Below, piece after piece: positions 50,101 to 59,619 of a DNA stretch of 64,000 nt (position 1 is its first letter; every line of letters begins with the position of its first letter). A model generated the notes under the pieces. It was not told the origin of the DNA and made no database searches. It was given only the letters and a program-made list of their open reading frames with translations. A program made the position numbers and the translations under genes. The stretch is taken from contig JAILFA010000009.1 in NCBI GenBank assembly GCA_024687125.1, positions 62,001 to 126,000 on the forward strand, written 5' to 3'. This DNA is from Lachnospiraceae bacterium (GTDB taxonomy: Bacteria > Bacillota > Clostridia > Lachnospirales > Lachnospiraceae).

Positions 50101-51394
50101 AAGAGAAACCGCCGCAAGGCAGACAGCATACCGTGAATTCGGTCTGTCACCCGAGGTCATCGCCTTTGGAGAAGAAACAGAAAAGCTGCTCCGTGAACGA
50201 TTTGACCGCATTGATGACAACGCGTTCGTGACACAGGCCAAGGTTCTGACGGCCATGCAGCGCGCCGGTGTCAGCGAAGCTCATCTCATCGGGACGACCG
50301 GTTACGGCTACAGTGACATCGGACGTGACACGCTGGAAAAAGTATATGCCGGGATCTTTCACTCCGAAGACGCCCTGGTAAGGCCGCAGATCACCTGCGG
50401 AACCCACGCGCTCGCGCTTGCGCTGCAGGCGAATCTCCGTCCCGGGGATGTCCTTCTTTCGCCCGTCGGAAAGCCCTATGACACGCTGGAGGAAGTCATC
50501 GGGATCAGAGAATCCATGGGTTCGCTTGCGGAATTCGGCGTAAAATACCGACAGGTGGATCTTCTCCCCGACGGTTCTTTTGATTATGAAGGCATCAGAA
50601 AAGCGCTGGAGACGCCTGTCAAAATGGTGACGATCCAGCGGTCCCGCGGCTATGCTTTACGGCCGACACTTTCTGTGGAACGCATCGGAGAACTGATCAC
50701 ATTTATCCGTGGTATACAGCCTGAGGTGATCATCATGGTCGACAACTGCTACGGCGAGTTTGTCGAGCTTTCAGAGCCATCGGATGCCGGAGCGGATCTT
50801 GTTGTCGGCTCTCTCATCAAGAATCCGGGTGGCGGACTCGCACCGATCGGAGGATATCTTGCTGGCAGGAGTGAACTGATCGAGCAGGCAGCAAGGCGTC
50901 TGACCTCTCCCGGATTGGGAAGAGAAGTCGGGGCGACGCTCGATGTCCTCAGATCCCTGTATCAGGGTATTTTTCTCGCTCCGACAGTCACGGCATCGGC
51001 ACTCAAGGGCGCGATCTTTGCGGCGGCTCTCTATGAAAAGCTCGGTTTTACCTGCTATCCGAAAGCAGAAGAAGAGCGGTATGACATCATCCAGGCGATC
51101 ACGCTGGAAAAAGAAGAATGCCTGCTGGCTTTCTGCGAAGGCATCCAGTCCGCGGCACCGGTAGATGCGCATGTCAAACCGGAGCCCTGGGATATGCCCG
51201 GCTATGATGTGCCTGTGATCATGGCTGCCGGCGCCTTCATCTCCGGGGCCTCGATCGAACTCTCCGCCGACGGTCCGCTCAAAGAGCCCTACAATGTCTA
51301 TTTTCAGGGCGGCCTCACCTGGCCCCACGCAAAGCTTGGCATCCTCAAGACCGTACAGACCATGGCTGACAAAGGACTGATCCATCTTGTATAA
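50093..51394 (+). CDS. methionine gamma-lyase family (YnbB-like) PLP protein
   Basis: GYGYSDIGRDTLEKVYA, VDNCYGEFVE, SLIKNPGGGLAPIGGYLAGR; conserved neighbour of miaA. Confidence 0.9.
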   Translation: MNERETAARQTAYREFGLSPEVIAFGEETEKLLRERFDRIDDNAFVTQAKVLTAMQRAGVSEAHLIGTTGYGYSDIGRDTLEKVYAGIFHSEDALVRPQITCGTHALALALQANLRPGDVLLSPVGKPYDTLEEVIGIRESMGSLAEFGVKYRQVDLLPDGSFDYEGIRKALETPVKMVTIQRSRGYALRPTLSVERIGELITFIRGIQPEVIIMVDNCYGEFVELSEPSDAGADLVVGSLIKNPGGGLAPIGGYLAGRSELIEQAARRLTSPGLGREVGATLDVLRSLYQGIFLAPTVTASALKGAIFAAALYEKLGFTCYPKAEEERYDIIQAITLEKEECLLAFCEGIQSAAPVDAHVKPEPWDMPGYDVPVIMAAGAFISGASIELSADGPLKEPYNVYFQGGLTWPHAKLGILKTVQTMADKGLIHLV

Positions 51395-51424
51395 CCATCT
51401 TCCATATACGAACAGGGAGGAAGT

Positions 51425-52102
51425 ATGCGTATTCTGATAGTTGAGGATGAAAAAGCCCTCGCTGAGCTGGTATCTGACCGCCTGAAACGGGACCGCTACG
51501 CCGTAGATGTCTCGTATGATGGTGAAGAGGGCCTTGATAATGCGCTGTCGGGGATGTATGACCTGATCATCCTTGACATCATGCTCCCCAAAGTGGATGG
51601 TATAACCATTCTCAAAGAGATCCGTAAGCAGGATAAAGAGGTCAGGGTTATCATGCTTACCGCAAAGGGCGAACTCGAGGATCGTCTTCTGGGATTTGAA
51701 AATGGCGCAAATGATTATGTCCCGAAACCGTTTCATGTAGACGAACTCGCGGCGCGTGTAAATGCACAGCTGAATATTTCAAAGGCAGTAGAAAATGTGC
51801 TGGAATTCGGCGATATTGTTTTAGATTACCGCGCGTCAAAGGTGCGATGCATAACAAACCGGGAGGATGTAGGAGTAAATAACAAGGAATTCCAGCTTCT
51901 GGAGTTTCTGATGAATAATCCAGACCGGATCCTGCCTCGGGAAATGATCTATGACCGTGTCTGGGGGATGGATTCAGAGGCGGTATCCAACAACCTGGAA
52001 GCCTACATGTCTTTTGTCAGGAAAAAACTGAAAGCGATCGGTGCGAAAACCTCCATAAAGACTGTACGGAACATGGGGTATCGGCTGGAGTACGAAAAAT
52101 AA
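51425..52102 (+). CDS. OmpR-family response regulator
   Basis: ILIVEDEKALAELV, LIILDIMLPKVDG, C-terminal winged helix. Confidence 0.95.
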   Translation: MRILIVEDEKALAELVSDRLKRDRYAVDVSYDGEEGLDNALSGMYDLIILDIMLPKVDGITILKEIRKQDKEVRVIMLTAKGELEDRLLGFENGANDYVPKPFHVDELAARVNAQLNISKAVENVLEFGDIVLDYRASKVRCITNREDVGVNNKEFQLLEFLMNNPDRILPREMIYDRVWGMDSEAVSNNLEAYMSFVRKKLKAIGAKTSIKTVRNMGYRLEYEK

Positions 52103-52108
52103 AGGCAC

Positions 52109-53380
52109 ATGAAAGAGTTAAGAAGAAAAACCACATTCACACTGATATCCATACTTAGCTTCATTCTTATAGCAGTCATGGTTCTGTTTAATATACGGAC
52201 TTACGCTGATGAAAAAGAAGCGGTCAAGCGGAATCTTGATGTTTTGGAGAACAAAAAGATGACGCGTGACCCGGGCGCCGGGAAACCGCCGGCTGAGCCG
52301 GAGAAGCAGGGTGAGCCGGAAAAGCCCGGCGAACGAAAAATGAAACCCCGTGACATGGAAAATGTGATGATCCTGGATCGCGAAATCTATGTTGTAGAGA
52401 TAAAGGACGGAGAGATCGCAGAGGTATTTTATTCCGATAATACATCCGAAGATTTTGATGTATATACGGCGGCGGAAGAGATCATTGCAAAAGAAGATCA
52501 TGACCGGATAGAACTGACAAATCTGTATTTCAGCAGATATTCGTATAAATATGATCATGACGAATCCATAGTGATCACAAACAATAACGAAGTAAGGAAG
52601 AAGCTTTGGGCGATGCTGGCGGAATCTCTTTTGCTGGCCATTTCAGCGGAAATACTGATCGTCCTCATATCACGGCTTATCACAAAATGGATAACAAGAC
52701 CGGCGGAAGAAGCTTTTGAACGGCAAAAAGAGTTTATTGCCGATGCATCTCATGAGTTAAAGACGCCGCTTGCGGTGATCATGGCTTCATCCGATGAAAT
52801 ACGGAAATCAGATGATGATCAGAAGTATATCGACAATATCCGGTATGAATCAGACCGCATGAACAGGTTGATCACAGGTCTTTTGAACCTTTCGCGTCTG
52901 GAAAGCGGTGAGGATGTCGTCTCTTTTAAAGAAGAAAATCTTTCGCGGATCCTTGAAAAGACCTGTATGGCATATGAAGCAGTCGCTTTTGAACAGGGAG
53001 TATCCATAAGTACAGATATCGAAGAAGAACTGGTCTGTAAGTGCAATAAAGAAGAGATCGAACAGATGACTGCTACGCTGCTGGATAATGCAGTCCGTCA
53101 CAGCCACAGGGACACTGCCGTCAGGATACTTGCGTCTGCAGGCAGAAAAAAGGGGATCGTAGATATTCAGGTGATCAATACCGGAGACCCGATACCGAAA
53201 GAGGACGAAGAAAAGATCTTTGAACGATTCTATCGGGGAGACAGAAGCAGAAGCCGCGAGGACAACAGATATGGATTAGGACTTGCGATCGCCAGAAGGA
53301 TCGCCCGGAACCATAACGGAGATATCAAGGCTCATTCTGAGAACGGGGAAACCATCTTCAGGGTTACACTTCGTAAATAG
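52109..53380 (+). CDS. sensor histidine kinase
   Basis: Two TMs, H-box FIADASHELKTPLAVIMA, N-box and GLGLAIARRIARNHNG. Confidence 0.94.
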   Translation: MKELRRKTTFTLISILSFILIAVMVLFNIRTYADEKEAVKRNLDVLENKKMTRDPGAGKPPAEPEKQGEPEKPGERKMKPRDMENVMILDREIYVVEIKDGEIAEVFYSDNTSEDFDVYTAAEEIIAKEDHDRIELTNLYFSRYSYKYDHDESIVITNNNEVRKKLWAMLAESLLLAISAEILIVLISRLITKWITRPAEEAFERQKEFIADASHELKTPLAVIMASSDEIRKSDDDQKYIDNIRYESDRMNRLITGLLNLSRLESGEDVVSFKEENLSRILEKTCMAYEAVAFEQGVSISTDIEEELVCKCNKEEIEQMTATLLDNAVRHSHRDTAVRILASAGRKKGIVDIQVINTGDPIPKEDEEKIFERFYRGDRSRSREDNRYGLGLAIARRIARNHNGDIKAHSENGETIFRVTLRK

Positions 53381-53400
53381 GCTTTTTGCTGCGCTTTCAG

Positions 53401-53437
53401 AGACACCGTAAATTTTTCATATTTACGGTGTCTTTTT
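53401..53437 (+). terminator. Rho-independent terminator
   Basis: AGACACCGTAAAT-TTTTCAT-ATTTACGGTGTCT: 13-bp perfect stem followed by T-run. Confidence 0.9.
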
Positions 53438-53467
53438 AATGTTCATTTAATCTTGATACCTTATCAT
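53435..53467 (+). promoter_or_regulatory. tandem 11-bp direct repeats (OmpR-family-like site) adjoining -10 TATCAT
   Basis: TTTAATGTTCA|TTTAATCTTGA (9/11 identical), then TATCAT at 53462-53467. Confidence 0.6.
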
Positions 53468-53507
53468 AGCACCATAAACAAGGAGATAAACCCTGCGGAA
53501 GAAAGCG

Positions 53508-54302
53508 ATGGTGAAGGACATGGGCGGATACAGAGAAGTATTTCAGAGAAAAGAGATCAAATATCTGCTGGATGATAAGCAGTACCGGGAACTGATGACA
53601 TTTCTTGACAGTATCGCAAAAGTTGACGAATACGGTTTATCAAGGATCAACAATATCTACTATGATACGCCGGATCACAGACTGGTCCGCGCTTCGATCG
53701 AGAAGCCGCTGTATAAGGAAAAACTGAGGCTGCGGACCTATGGAAAAGCAAATAATGAAACAAATGCATTTATTGAGATCAAAAAGAAATATGCGGGAGT
53801 CGTTTATAAAAGACGGATTTCCGGGAAATATCAGGATATGTATGCGTATCTTTCAGGAGAGGGCAACGACATAGGAACAACACAGATAGCGAGAGAGATC
53901 GAAGCATTCCGGCAGCTGTACGGAGAACTGATCCCGGCAATGAGCATCTGTTATGACCGCATCGCCATGGCCGGAACAGAGGACAGAGATTTCAGGATCA
54001 CCTTTGACAGCAATATCGTGTGGGACGACAAATGCAGCGACCTGAGACGGATCACGCGTGGAAAACCGTTATTGCAAAAGGGCCAATACCTGATGGAGAT
54101 CAAGGTGAGCAACGCTTTTCCGAGAAAACTGTCGGAGAAACTCAGTGAACTGTGCATTTTCCCCATATCCTTTTCGAAGTATGGAGCAGGATATGCAGAT
54201 ATGATTAAGAATACTTTGATCAGAACTCCAAAAACAATTCCTGCAGTACAGGCAGGTGAATGGAAAAACAGAAGAGTTAAAGGAGAGGTGGCATATGTTT
54301 AA
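53508..54302 (+). CDS. polyphosphate polymerase (VTC) domain-containing protein
   Basis: QRKEIKYLLDDKQYRELM, IYYDTPDHRLVRASIEKPLYKEKLRLRTYG, FIEIKKKYAGVVYKRR. Confidence 0.9.
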   Translation: MVKDMGGYREVFQRKEIKYLLDDKQYRELMTFLDSIAKVDEYGLSRINNIYYDTPDHRLVRASIEKPLYKEKLRLRTYGKANNETNAFIEIKKKYAGVVYKRRISGKYQDMYAYLSGEGNDIGTTQIAREIEAFRQLYGELIPAMSICYDRIAMAGTEDRDFRITFDSNIVWDDKCSDLRRITRGKPLLQKGQYLMEIKVSNAFPRKLSEKLSELCIFPISFSKYGAGYADMIKNTLIRTPKTIPAVQAGEWKNRRVKGEVAYV

Positions 54303-54975
54303 CAGTATTTTCTCATCTATTTTATCAGACAGTACTTTCAGCGGAAACGAGTTCGTAATCATTACGATAACCGCATTTTTGTGCGGGCTGATCATCGCAG
54401 GCGGTTATATGATCAAAAACCGATATTCCCGAAGCCTTGTGACCACACTGGTGCTGCTTCCGGCGATCGTGGAGCTGGTCATCATCCTCGTCAACGGAAA
54501 TCTGGGTGCAGGTGTGGCAGTGGCAGGCGCCTTCAGTCTGGTGCGTTTCCGCTCTGCTCCGGGACGCGGTCAGGAGATCACAGGGATCTTTCTCGCAATG
54601 GCAGTCGGATTGGCTGCAGGAATGGGCTATATCGGGATCGCACTGCTGTTCTCCCTGCTGGTGACCGGAGTACATCTGCTTTTGAAATCTGTTCATTTCG
54701 GTTCGGAAAACAAGGGTGTGAAGCAGCTAAAGATCTCAGTTCCCGAAAACCTGGATTATGAGAACAGATTTGACGATGCGTTTCAAAAATACCTCAAGGA
54801 ATACAGCTATGATGACGTACGTACGACAAATATGGGAAGTCTGTACAGGCTCACCTTGAGTGTGGTCATGAAAGATAATGTTTCATCCCGTGAATTCCTG
54901 GATGAATTGAGGACACTTAACGGAAATCTTGATATAAGCCTGGGACGCATGACAGAACCCCAGGAAGCACTGTAA
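54295..54975 (+). CDS. DUF4956 domain-containing membrane protein
   Basis: LGAGVAVAGAFSLVRFRSAPGRGQEITGIFLAMAVGLAAGMGY. Confidence 0.9.
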   Translation: MFNSIFSSILSDSTFSGNEFVIITITAFLCGLIIAGGYMIKNRYSRSLVTTLVLLPAIVELVIILVNGNLGAGVAVAGAFSLVRFRSAPGRGQEITGIFLAMAVGLAAGMGYIGIALLFSLLVTGVHLLLKSVHFGSENKGVKQLKISVPENLDYENRFDDAFQKYLKEYSYDDVRTTNMGSLYRLTLSVVMKDNVSSREFLDELRTLNGNLDISLGRMTEPQEAL

Positions 54976-55023
54976 ACAGCCATGACATGAATGACAATTT
55001 CGGATAACGAGGAGGAAAATGAT

Positions 55024-56403
55024 ATGCGTAAAGGAATGATCATTGCAATGCTTTCTGCGGCTCTGGTATTATCAGCCTGCGGACAGGAAACATCAAAAAC
55101 TGCTGAAACAGAAGTGCCGGTGATACAGACCGAAAGCTATGAGGTTTCCGTGGAACAGCTGGACAGCAGTATAAACGGTAAAGATTCTGAAAAGAGCGTA
55201 GAGATCGACGCGAGTGATCTTTTTACTGACAGGGATATGCAGCAGACGCCTGATCTTGCGGATGCAGAGTATATTAACGTTTCGAGCGGAAAGGATATCA
55301 CGATCGATTCGGAAGGAATCTATGTACTGAGCGGGAATGCGAAAAACGTTACAGTTATTGTTGAAGCAGATGATAAGGACAAGATCCAGCTTGTACTGAA
55401 CGGGATGAAGATATCTAATTCCGACGAACCCTGCATTTATGTAAAGAATGCTGATAAAGTGTTTGTGACCTCCGCTGCGGATGATAATGAGCTCAGTGTG
55501 AGCGGAAGTTTTTCTTCCGATGGTGATACCAATACGGATGCAGCGATCTTTTCAAAGGATGACCTGGTGTTGAACGGAACAGGCGTCCTGAAGATCAGTT
55601 CGTCCGACAATGGGATATCCGGCAAGGATGATATCAAGGTAACCGGCGGAACGATTGAGATCGCATGCACAGGCAGTGCCATCGAAGCGCATGATGAGAT
55701 CCTGATCGCAGACGGGACCATTGAGATCACAGCCTGCAACGACGGCCTCCATGCAGAAGATGACGACGATGATACTGCGGGATCCATCTATATAGGCGGC
55801 GGGTCAATGAAGATCAACGCTGATGATGACGCAATACACGCAACAACGACCGTGACGATCGATGATGGTGATATTGTCCTGACTGCAGCAGAGGGGATCG
55901 AAGGAACACAGATCGTGATCAACGGCGGTAATATTGATATCACAGCATCGGATGACGGAATCAATTCAGCTCAGAAATCGTCTTCTCTTAAACCGCTGTT
56001 CGAAATGAACGGAGGGAATGTAAGCATAACGATGGGTGCAGGAGATACAGACTGTGTTGATTCGAACGGGGATATCGTGATCAATGGCGGTACGATCAGC
56101 ATTTCAGGCCAGTCTACCTTCGACTATGACGGGAATGCGGAATATAACGGCGGCACGATCATTGAAAACGGAGTGCAGACAAATACGATCACAAATCAGG
56201 TATTCGAAGGCCACGGAGGAAGAGGCGGCATGGGAACGCAGAACGGCAGTGAACGAAATGAAGGCGACAGAGGACCGCAGGGCGGTAATGAAGGAAATGG
56301 AGAGCAATGGGGCAGGAAAGACTTTGAGGGCATGCCGCCTGAAGGTAATGGAAGAGAGCAAAAAGGACATGGCGGACGCCGACCGGAAAACAGACAGCAG
56401 TGA
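55024..56403 (+). CDS. lipoprotein with repetitive carbohydrate-binding-like (DUF4353-type) domain and Gly-rich C-terminal tail
   Basis: Lipobox-like LVLSACGQ; repeated GGTIEIACTGSAIEAHDEI / GGNIDITASDDGINSA repeats; tail GHGGRGGMGTQNGSERNEGDRGPQGGNEGNGEQ. Confidence 0.85.
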   Translation: MRKGMIIAMLSAALVLSACGQETSKTAETEVPVIQTESYEVSVEQLDSSINGKDSEKSVEIDASDLFTDRDMQQTPDLADAEYINVSSGKDITIDSEGIYVLSGNAKNVTVIVEADDKDKIQLVLNGMKISNSDEPCIYVKNADKVFVTSAADDNELSVSGSFSSDGDTNTDAAIFSKDDLVLNGTGVLKISSSDNGISGKDDIKVTGGTIEIACTGSAIEAHDEILIADGTIEITACNDGLHAEDDDDDTAGSIYIGGGSMKINADDDAIHATTTVTIDDGDIVLTAAEGIEGTQIVINGGNIDITASDDGINSAQKSSSLKPLFEMNGGNVSITMGAGDTDCVDSNGDIVINGGTISISGQSTFDYDGNAEYNGGTIIENGVQTNTITNQVFEGHGGRGGMGTQNGSERNEGDRGPQGGNEGNGEQWGRKDFEGMPPEGNGREQKGHGGRRPENRQQ

Positions 56404-56453
56404 TCACTCGGGGCAGTGATTTCCGGGATCGCTGATACAGAAAGGGTCAGAAA

Positions 56454-57317
56454 GTGAAGAACAGAACGACGATCGTGTTCAGCCTGATATATGGTGTTTT
56501 ACTTGCGGGGCTTGCTGCCTATGTGCTGCTGGACAGCTTTGTGATACCGCACAGATATGCTTCTGTTAAAAAGACATATGCTGTTGAAACGGAAGACAGC
56601 GGGGCGACAGCTTCCGACGGGGTAGAGATCACGCTGAAGGAATACCGGGTAAATGATACCAATGTTTATGTGGCCGATGTGAGGATCGATTCGGCTGACC
56701 ATTTAAAAACAGCTCTGGCGGAGGATACCTATGGAAGGAATATCAAAGAGGATACATCCGTCATTGCCAGTGATCATGGCGCTGTTCTGGCGATCAACGG
56801 CGATTTTTACGGAAGCAGGCAGAGCGGTTATGTCATACGTGAAGGCGTGCTGTACAGAGATAAAAAGAAAAGCGGTAATGAAGACCTTGTTGTTCTGAAG
56901 AGCGGAGAATTCCTGATCATCAATGAAGACGATGTCAGCGCACAGGAGCTTCTGGACATGGGAGCGCAGCAGATATTTTCGTTCGGCCCGGCACTTGTTA
57001 TAGACGGCGAGATTTCCGTGGATCCCAGGGAAGAAGTCGGAAAAGCCATGCACAGCAATCCCAGAACTGCGATCGGAGTGATCGATGATCTTCATTATGT
57101 TTTTGTCGTAGCTGACGGCAGAACATCTGACAATGAAGGACTGACGCTCCGTGAGCTTGCGGATTTCATGAAGGATCTCGGCGTAGAGACAGCATACAAT
57201 CTGGACGGCGGCGGATCATCTGCCATGGTCTATCAGGGTGAGATCGTCAACAATCCGACGACCGGAGGAAGAAGGATCGGTGAAAGGAGCGTGAGTGATA
57301 TTGTCTATATCAGATGA
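56454..57317 (+). CDS. phosphodiester glycosidase (NAGPA) family protein (GTG start)
   Basis: LAINGDFYGSRQSGYVIREGVLYRD, NPRTAIGVIDDLHYVFVVADGR, YNLDGGGSSAMVYQGEIVNNPTTGGRR. Confidence 0.9.
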   Translation: MKNRTTIVFSLIYGVLLAGLAAYVLLDSFVIPHRYASVKKTYAVETEDSGATASDGVEITLKEYRVNDTNVYVADVRIDSADHLKTALAEDTYGRNIKEDTSVIASDHGAVLAINGDFYGSRQSGYVIREGVLYRDKKKSGNEDLVVLKSGEFLIINEDDVSAQELLDMGAQQIFSFGPALVIDGEISVDPREEVGKAMHSNPRTAIGVIDDLHYVFVVADGRTSDNEGLTLRELADFMKDLGVETAYNLDGGGSSAMVYQGEIVNNPTTGGRRIGERSVSDIVYIR

Positions 57318-57708
57318 CAAAACAGCAAATCCTGTAAAAATGACTGACGGCTGCATGGCCGCAGCGTTGATAACGGCTGTGTTCGGCATGGTCTATGAAT
57401 CTTTCAGTTTCGGGGTTTTCTCCTTTGCCATGATCTATGCATTCTTGATCTTTGCTTTCGGCGGTGTGTTATTCTGGAGGCTGGTCGGCCGAAAAAGAAG
57501 TTCTGTGCCGGCCATGGCAGCCTGTATCTGGAACGCCGGACTGGCGACTCTGACAGTCGGCTGTATTCTGAAAGGCGTATTGGACATCTATGGCTCCTCC
57601 AACAGCCTTCTGATCATCTTCCCGATATTGGGCGCTGCGGATCTTGTGATCGGCGGATGCATCATGCTGTTCAGGATCAGCAATACATCGCAGCAGAAAA
57701 CCGATTGA
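57295..57708 (+). CDS. small membrane protein, hypothetical
   Basis: Multi-TM ORF overlapping upstream gene end; GTG start. Confidence 0.6.
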   Translation: MILSISDDKTANPVKMTDGCMAAALITAVFGMVYESFSFGVFSFAMIYAFLIFAFGGVLFWRLVGRKRSSVPAMAACIWNAGLATLTVGCILKGVLDIYGSSNSLLIIFPILGAADLVIGGCIMLFRISNTSQQKTD

Positions 57709-57776
57709 CTCATTTCGAGATAACTCAATTTGCGGTCAGTCGCTCACGTCTTCTATATCCACTCACCCTTTTTCTG

Positions 57777-57805
57777 TTGAAATACACCTCATAGTGTGCT
57801 ATCAT
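57777..57805 (+). promoter_or_regulatory. sigma-A-like promoter for radC-mre operon
   Basis: TTGAAA-17-TATCAT with TGC extended -10. Confidence 0.6.
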
Positions 57806-57859
57806 ATATGTTCCGAAACCATGCCGGTCTGACTGCCCGGAGCGCGGAAAGGAACGGAT

Positions 57860-58612
57860 ATGGCTAAGGAAACAGGACACTCGCTGACCTTTATGATCAG
57901 TGAAGGCAAACTGGACAGGGAGATGCTTCCCTATGAAAAGTTTAAGGATCTCGGACCGCAGGCACTGACAGACGCTGAACTCCTTGCGGTGATCATCCGG
58001 ACCGGTGCCGGAGGGATCACACCGATGGAGATCGGCAGGCGGATTCTCGGTCGGGGAGGCGGAAACAGACAGGGCTTATCCAGCCTGTATCAGATGAGCG
58101 TGAGGGATCTGGAACAGATCCCGGGGATCGGTGAAGTAAAGGCTGTACAGCTCAAATGCATCGCCGAACTCTCCAACAGGATCGTGCGTGAGAGGACAGT
58201 CAGGAACTTAAGTTTTCTTTCCCCCAGAAGGATCGCCGAACACTATATGGAACAGCTTCGGCATGAGGAGAGTGAACAGGTGCTCCTGCTTTCGCTGAAC
58301 TCCCGAATGAAGCTGATCGCAGAAAGAGTTGTTTTCGTCGGTACGGTGAACCGTTCTCCAGCCTCACCGAGAGAGATCTTTCTGGAAGCGCTGCGGCACG
58401 GAGCGGTCAATATCATCGTGCTGCACAACCATCCCGGAGGTGATCCGATGCCGAGCGGAGAGGATGTCCGTTTTACAAGGGCTCTTCGTGCGTCCGGCGA
58501 GATGATCGGGATCCGGCTTGCGGATCATCTGATCATCGGCGACAAGTGTTACTTCAGTTTTAAGGAACAGGGGTATCTGGAGGATGATATCCCGGAAGGG
58601 GGAAGCGCATGA
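57860..58612 (+). CDS. radC: RadC family (JAB/MPN) protein
   Basis: LHNHPGGDPMPSGEDVRFT, HhH IPGIGEVKAVQLKC. Confidence 0.95.
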   Translation: MAKETGHSLTFMISEGKLDREMLPYEKFKDLGPQALTDAELLAVIIRTGAGGITPMEIGRRILGRGGGNRQGLSSLYQMSVRDLEQIPGIGEVKAVQLKCIAELSNRIVRERTVRNLSFLSPRRIAEHYMEQLRHEESEQVLLLSLNSRMKLIAERVVFVGTVNRSPASPREIFLEALRHGAVNIIVLHNHPGGDPMPSGEDVRFTRALRASGEMIGIRLADHLIIGDKCYFSFKEQGYLEDDIPEGGSA

Positions 58613-59619
58613 GCGCTAATACGTTTGGTATCGATCTGGGGACAGGCAATATCAAGATCTATGACCGCAGTGCCGACGGCGTGATCGTCGAAAAGAACAT
58701 GATCGCGATCAAAAACAAGACCGATGTGTTTGCCTACGGCAATGCCGCTTACGATATGTATGAAAAGGCTCCGAGTAATATCAAGATCTCTTATCCCTTA
58801 TCCGGCGGTGTGATCGCAGATATCAACCATATGGAAACTCTGGTGCGGATGTTCATCACCGCACAGATGCGCGGTCAGCCGAAGTCCGTGGATGTCTATG
58901 TCGCGATACCGCATGATGTCACTGAGGTCGAACGCAAGGCATTCCGCGATCTGATCCAGGACAGCAATGTCCGTGCAAAAGAGATCCGTCTTGTCGAAAA
59001 AGCGCTCGCTGACGGTTTGGGAATGGATATCGATGTCATGAACTCTCAGGGCGTCCTGATCGTGGATGTCGGCTTCGATACGACCGAGATTTCTGTCCTT
59101 TCCCTGGGCGGTATCGTGATCAGCAAACTCATGAAGATCGCCGGACGACAGTTCGATGATACGATCCGCAGTACCGTACGCCGCGAGCTTTCCCTAATCA
59201 TCGGTGAAAAGACAGCAGAAAACCTCAGGATCTCCCTGCAGGATCTGTATAAGGAGAACCGGGATGCCGTGATCTACGGGCGCGACATTGTCACCGGTCT
59301 ACCGGTGGAGCGTCAGATCCAGCCTTCGATCATCACACATTCTCTGACGGATGATTTTGATCAGATCCTGGATATGATCAAAGCGACACTGGAAAGGACT
59401 CCGCCGGAACTTGCGGCCGATATCTATAAGCACGGCATTTACCTCACCGGCGGTGCTTCGCAGACAAAGAATCTGGCACAGCACATTTCGGACGGTGTTT
59501 CTCTAAATGTCAACCTTGCAGAAATGCCTATTGCTTCAGTTTCGATGGGACTTGCGCGGATCATCCGCGAAAGCGCTTTCCGTTCGCTGGCCTATGACAT
59601 CGAAAGCAGTTATCGATGA
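58609..59619 (+). CDS. mreB: MreB-like rod shape-determining actin homologue
   Basis: FGIDLGTGNIKIY, LIVDVGFDTTEISVLSLGGIV, YLTGGASQTKNL; followed by mreC/mreD. Confidence 0.88.
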   Translation: MSANTFGIDLGTGNIKIYDRSADGVIVEKNMIAIKNKTDVFAYGNAAYDMYEKAPSNIKISYPLSGGVIADINHMETLVRMFITAQMRGQPKSVDVYVAIPHDVTEVERKAFRDLIQDSNVRAKEIRLVEKALADGLGMDIDVMNSQGVLIVDVGFDTTEISVLSLGGIVISKLMKIAGRQFDDTIRSTVRRELSLIIGEKTAENLRISLQDLYKENRDAVIYGRDIVTGLPVERQIQPSIITHSLTDDFDQILDMIKATLERTPPELAADIYKHGIYLTGGASQTKNLAQHISDGVSLNVNLAEMPIASVSMGLARIIRESAFRSLAYDIESSYR

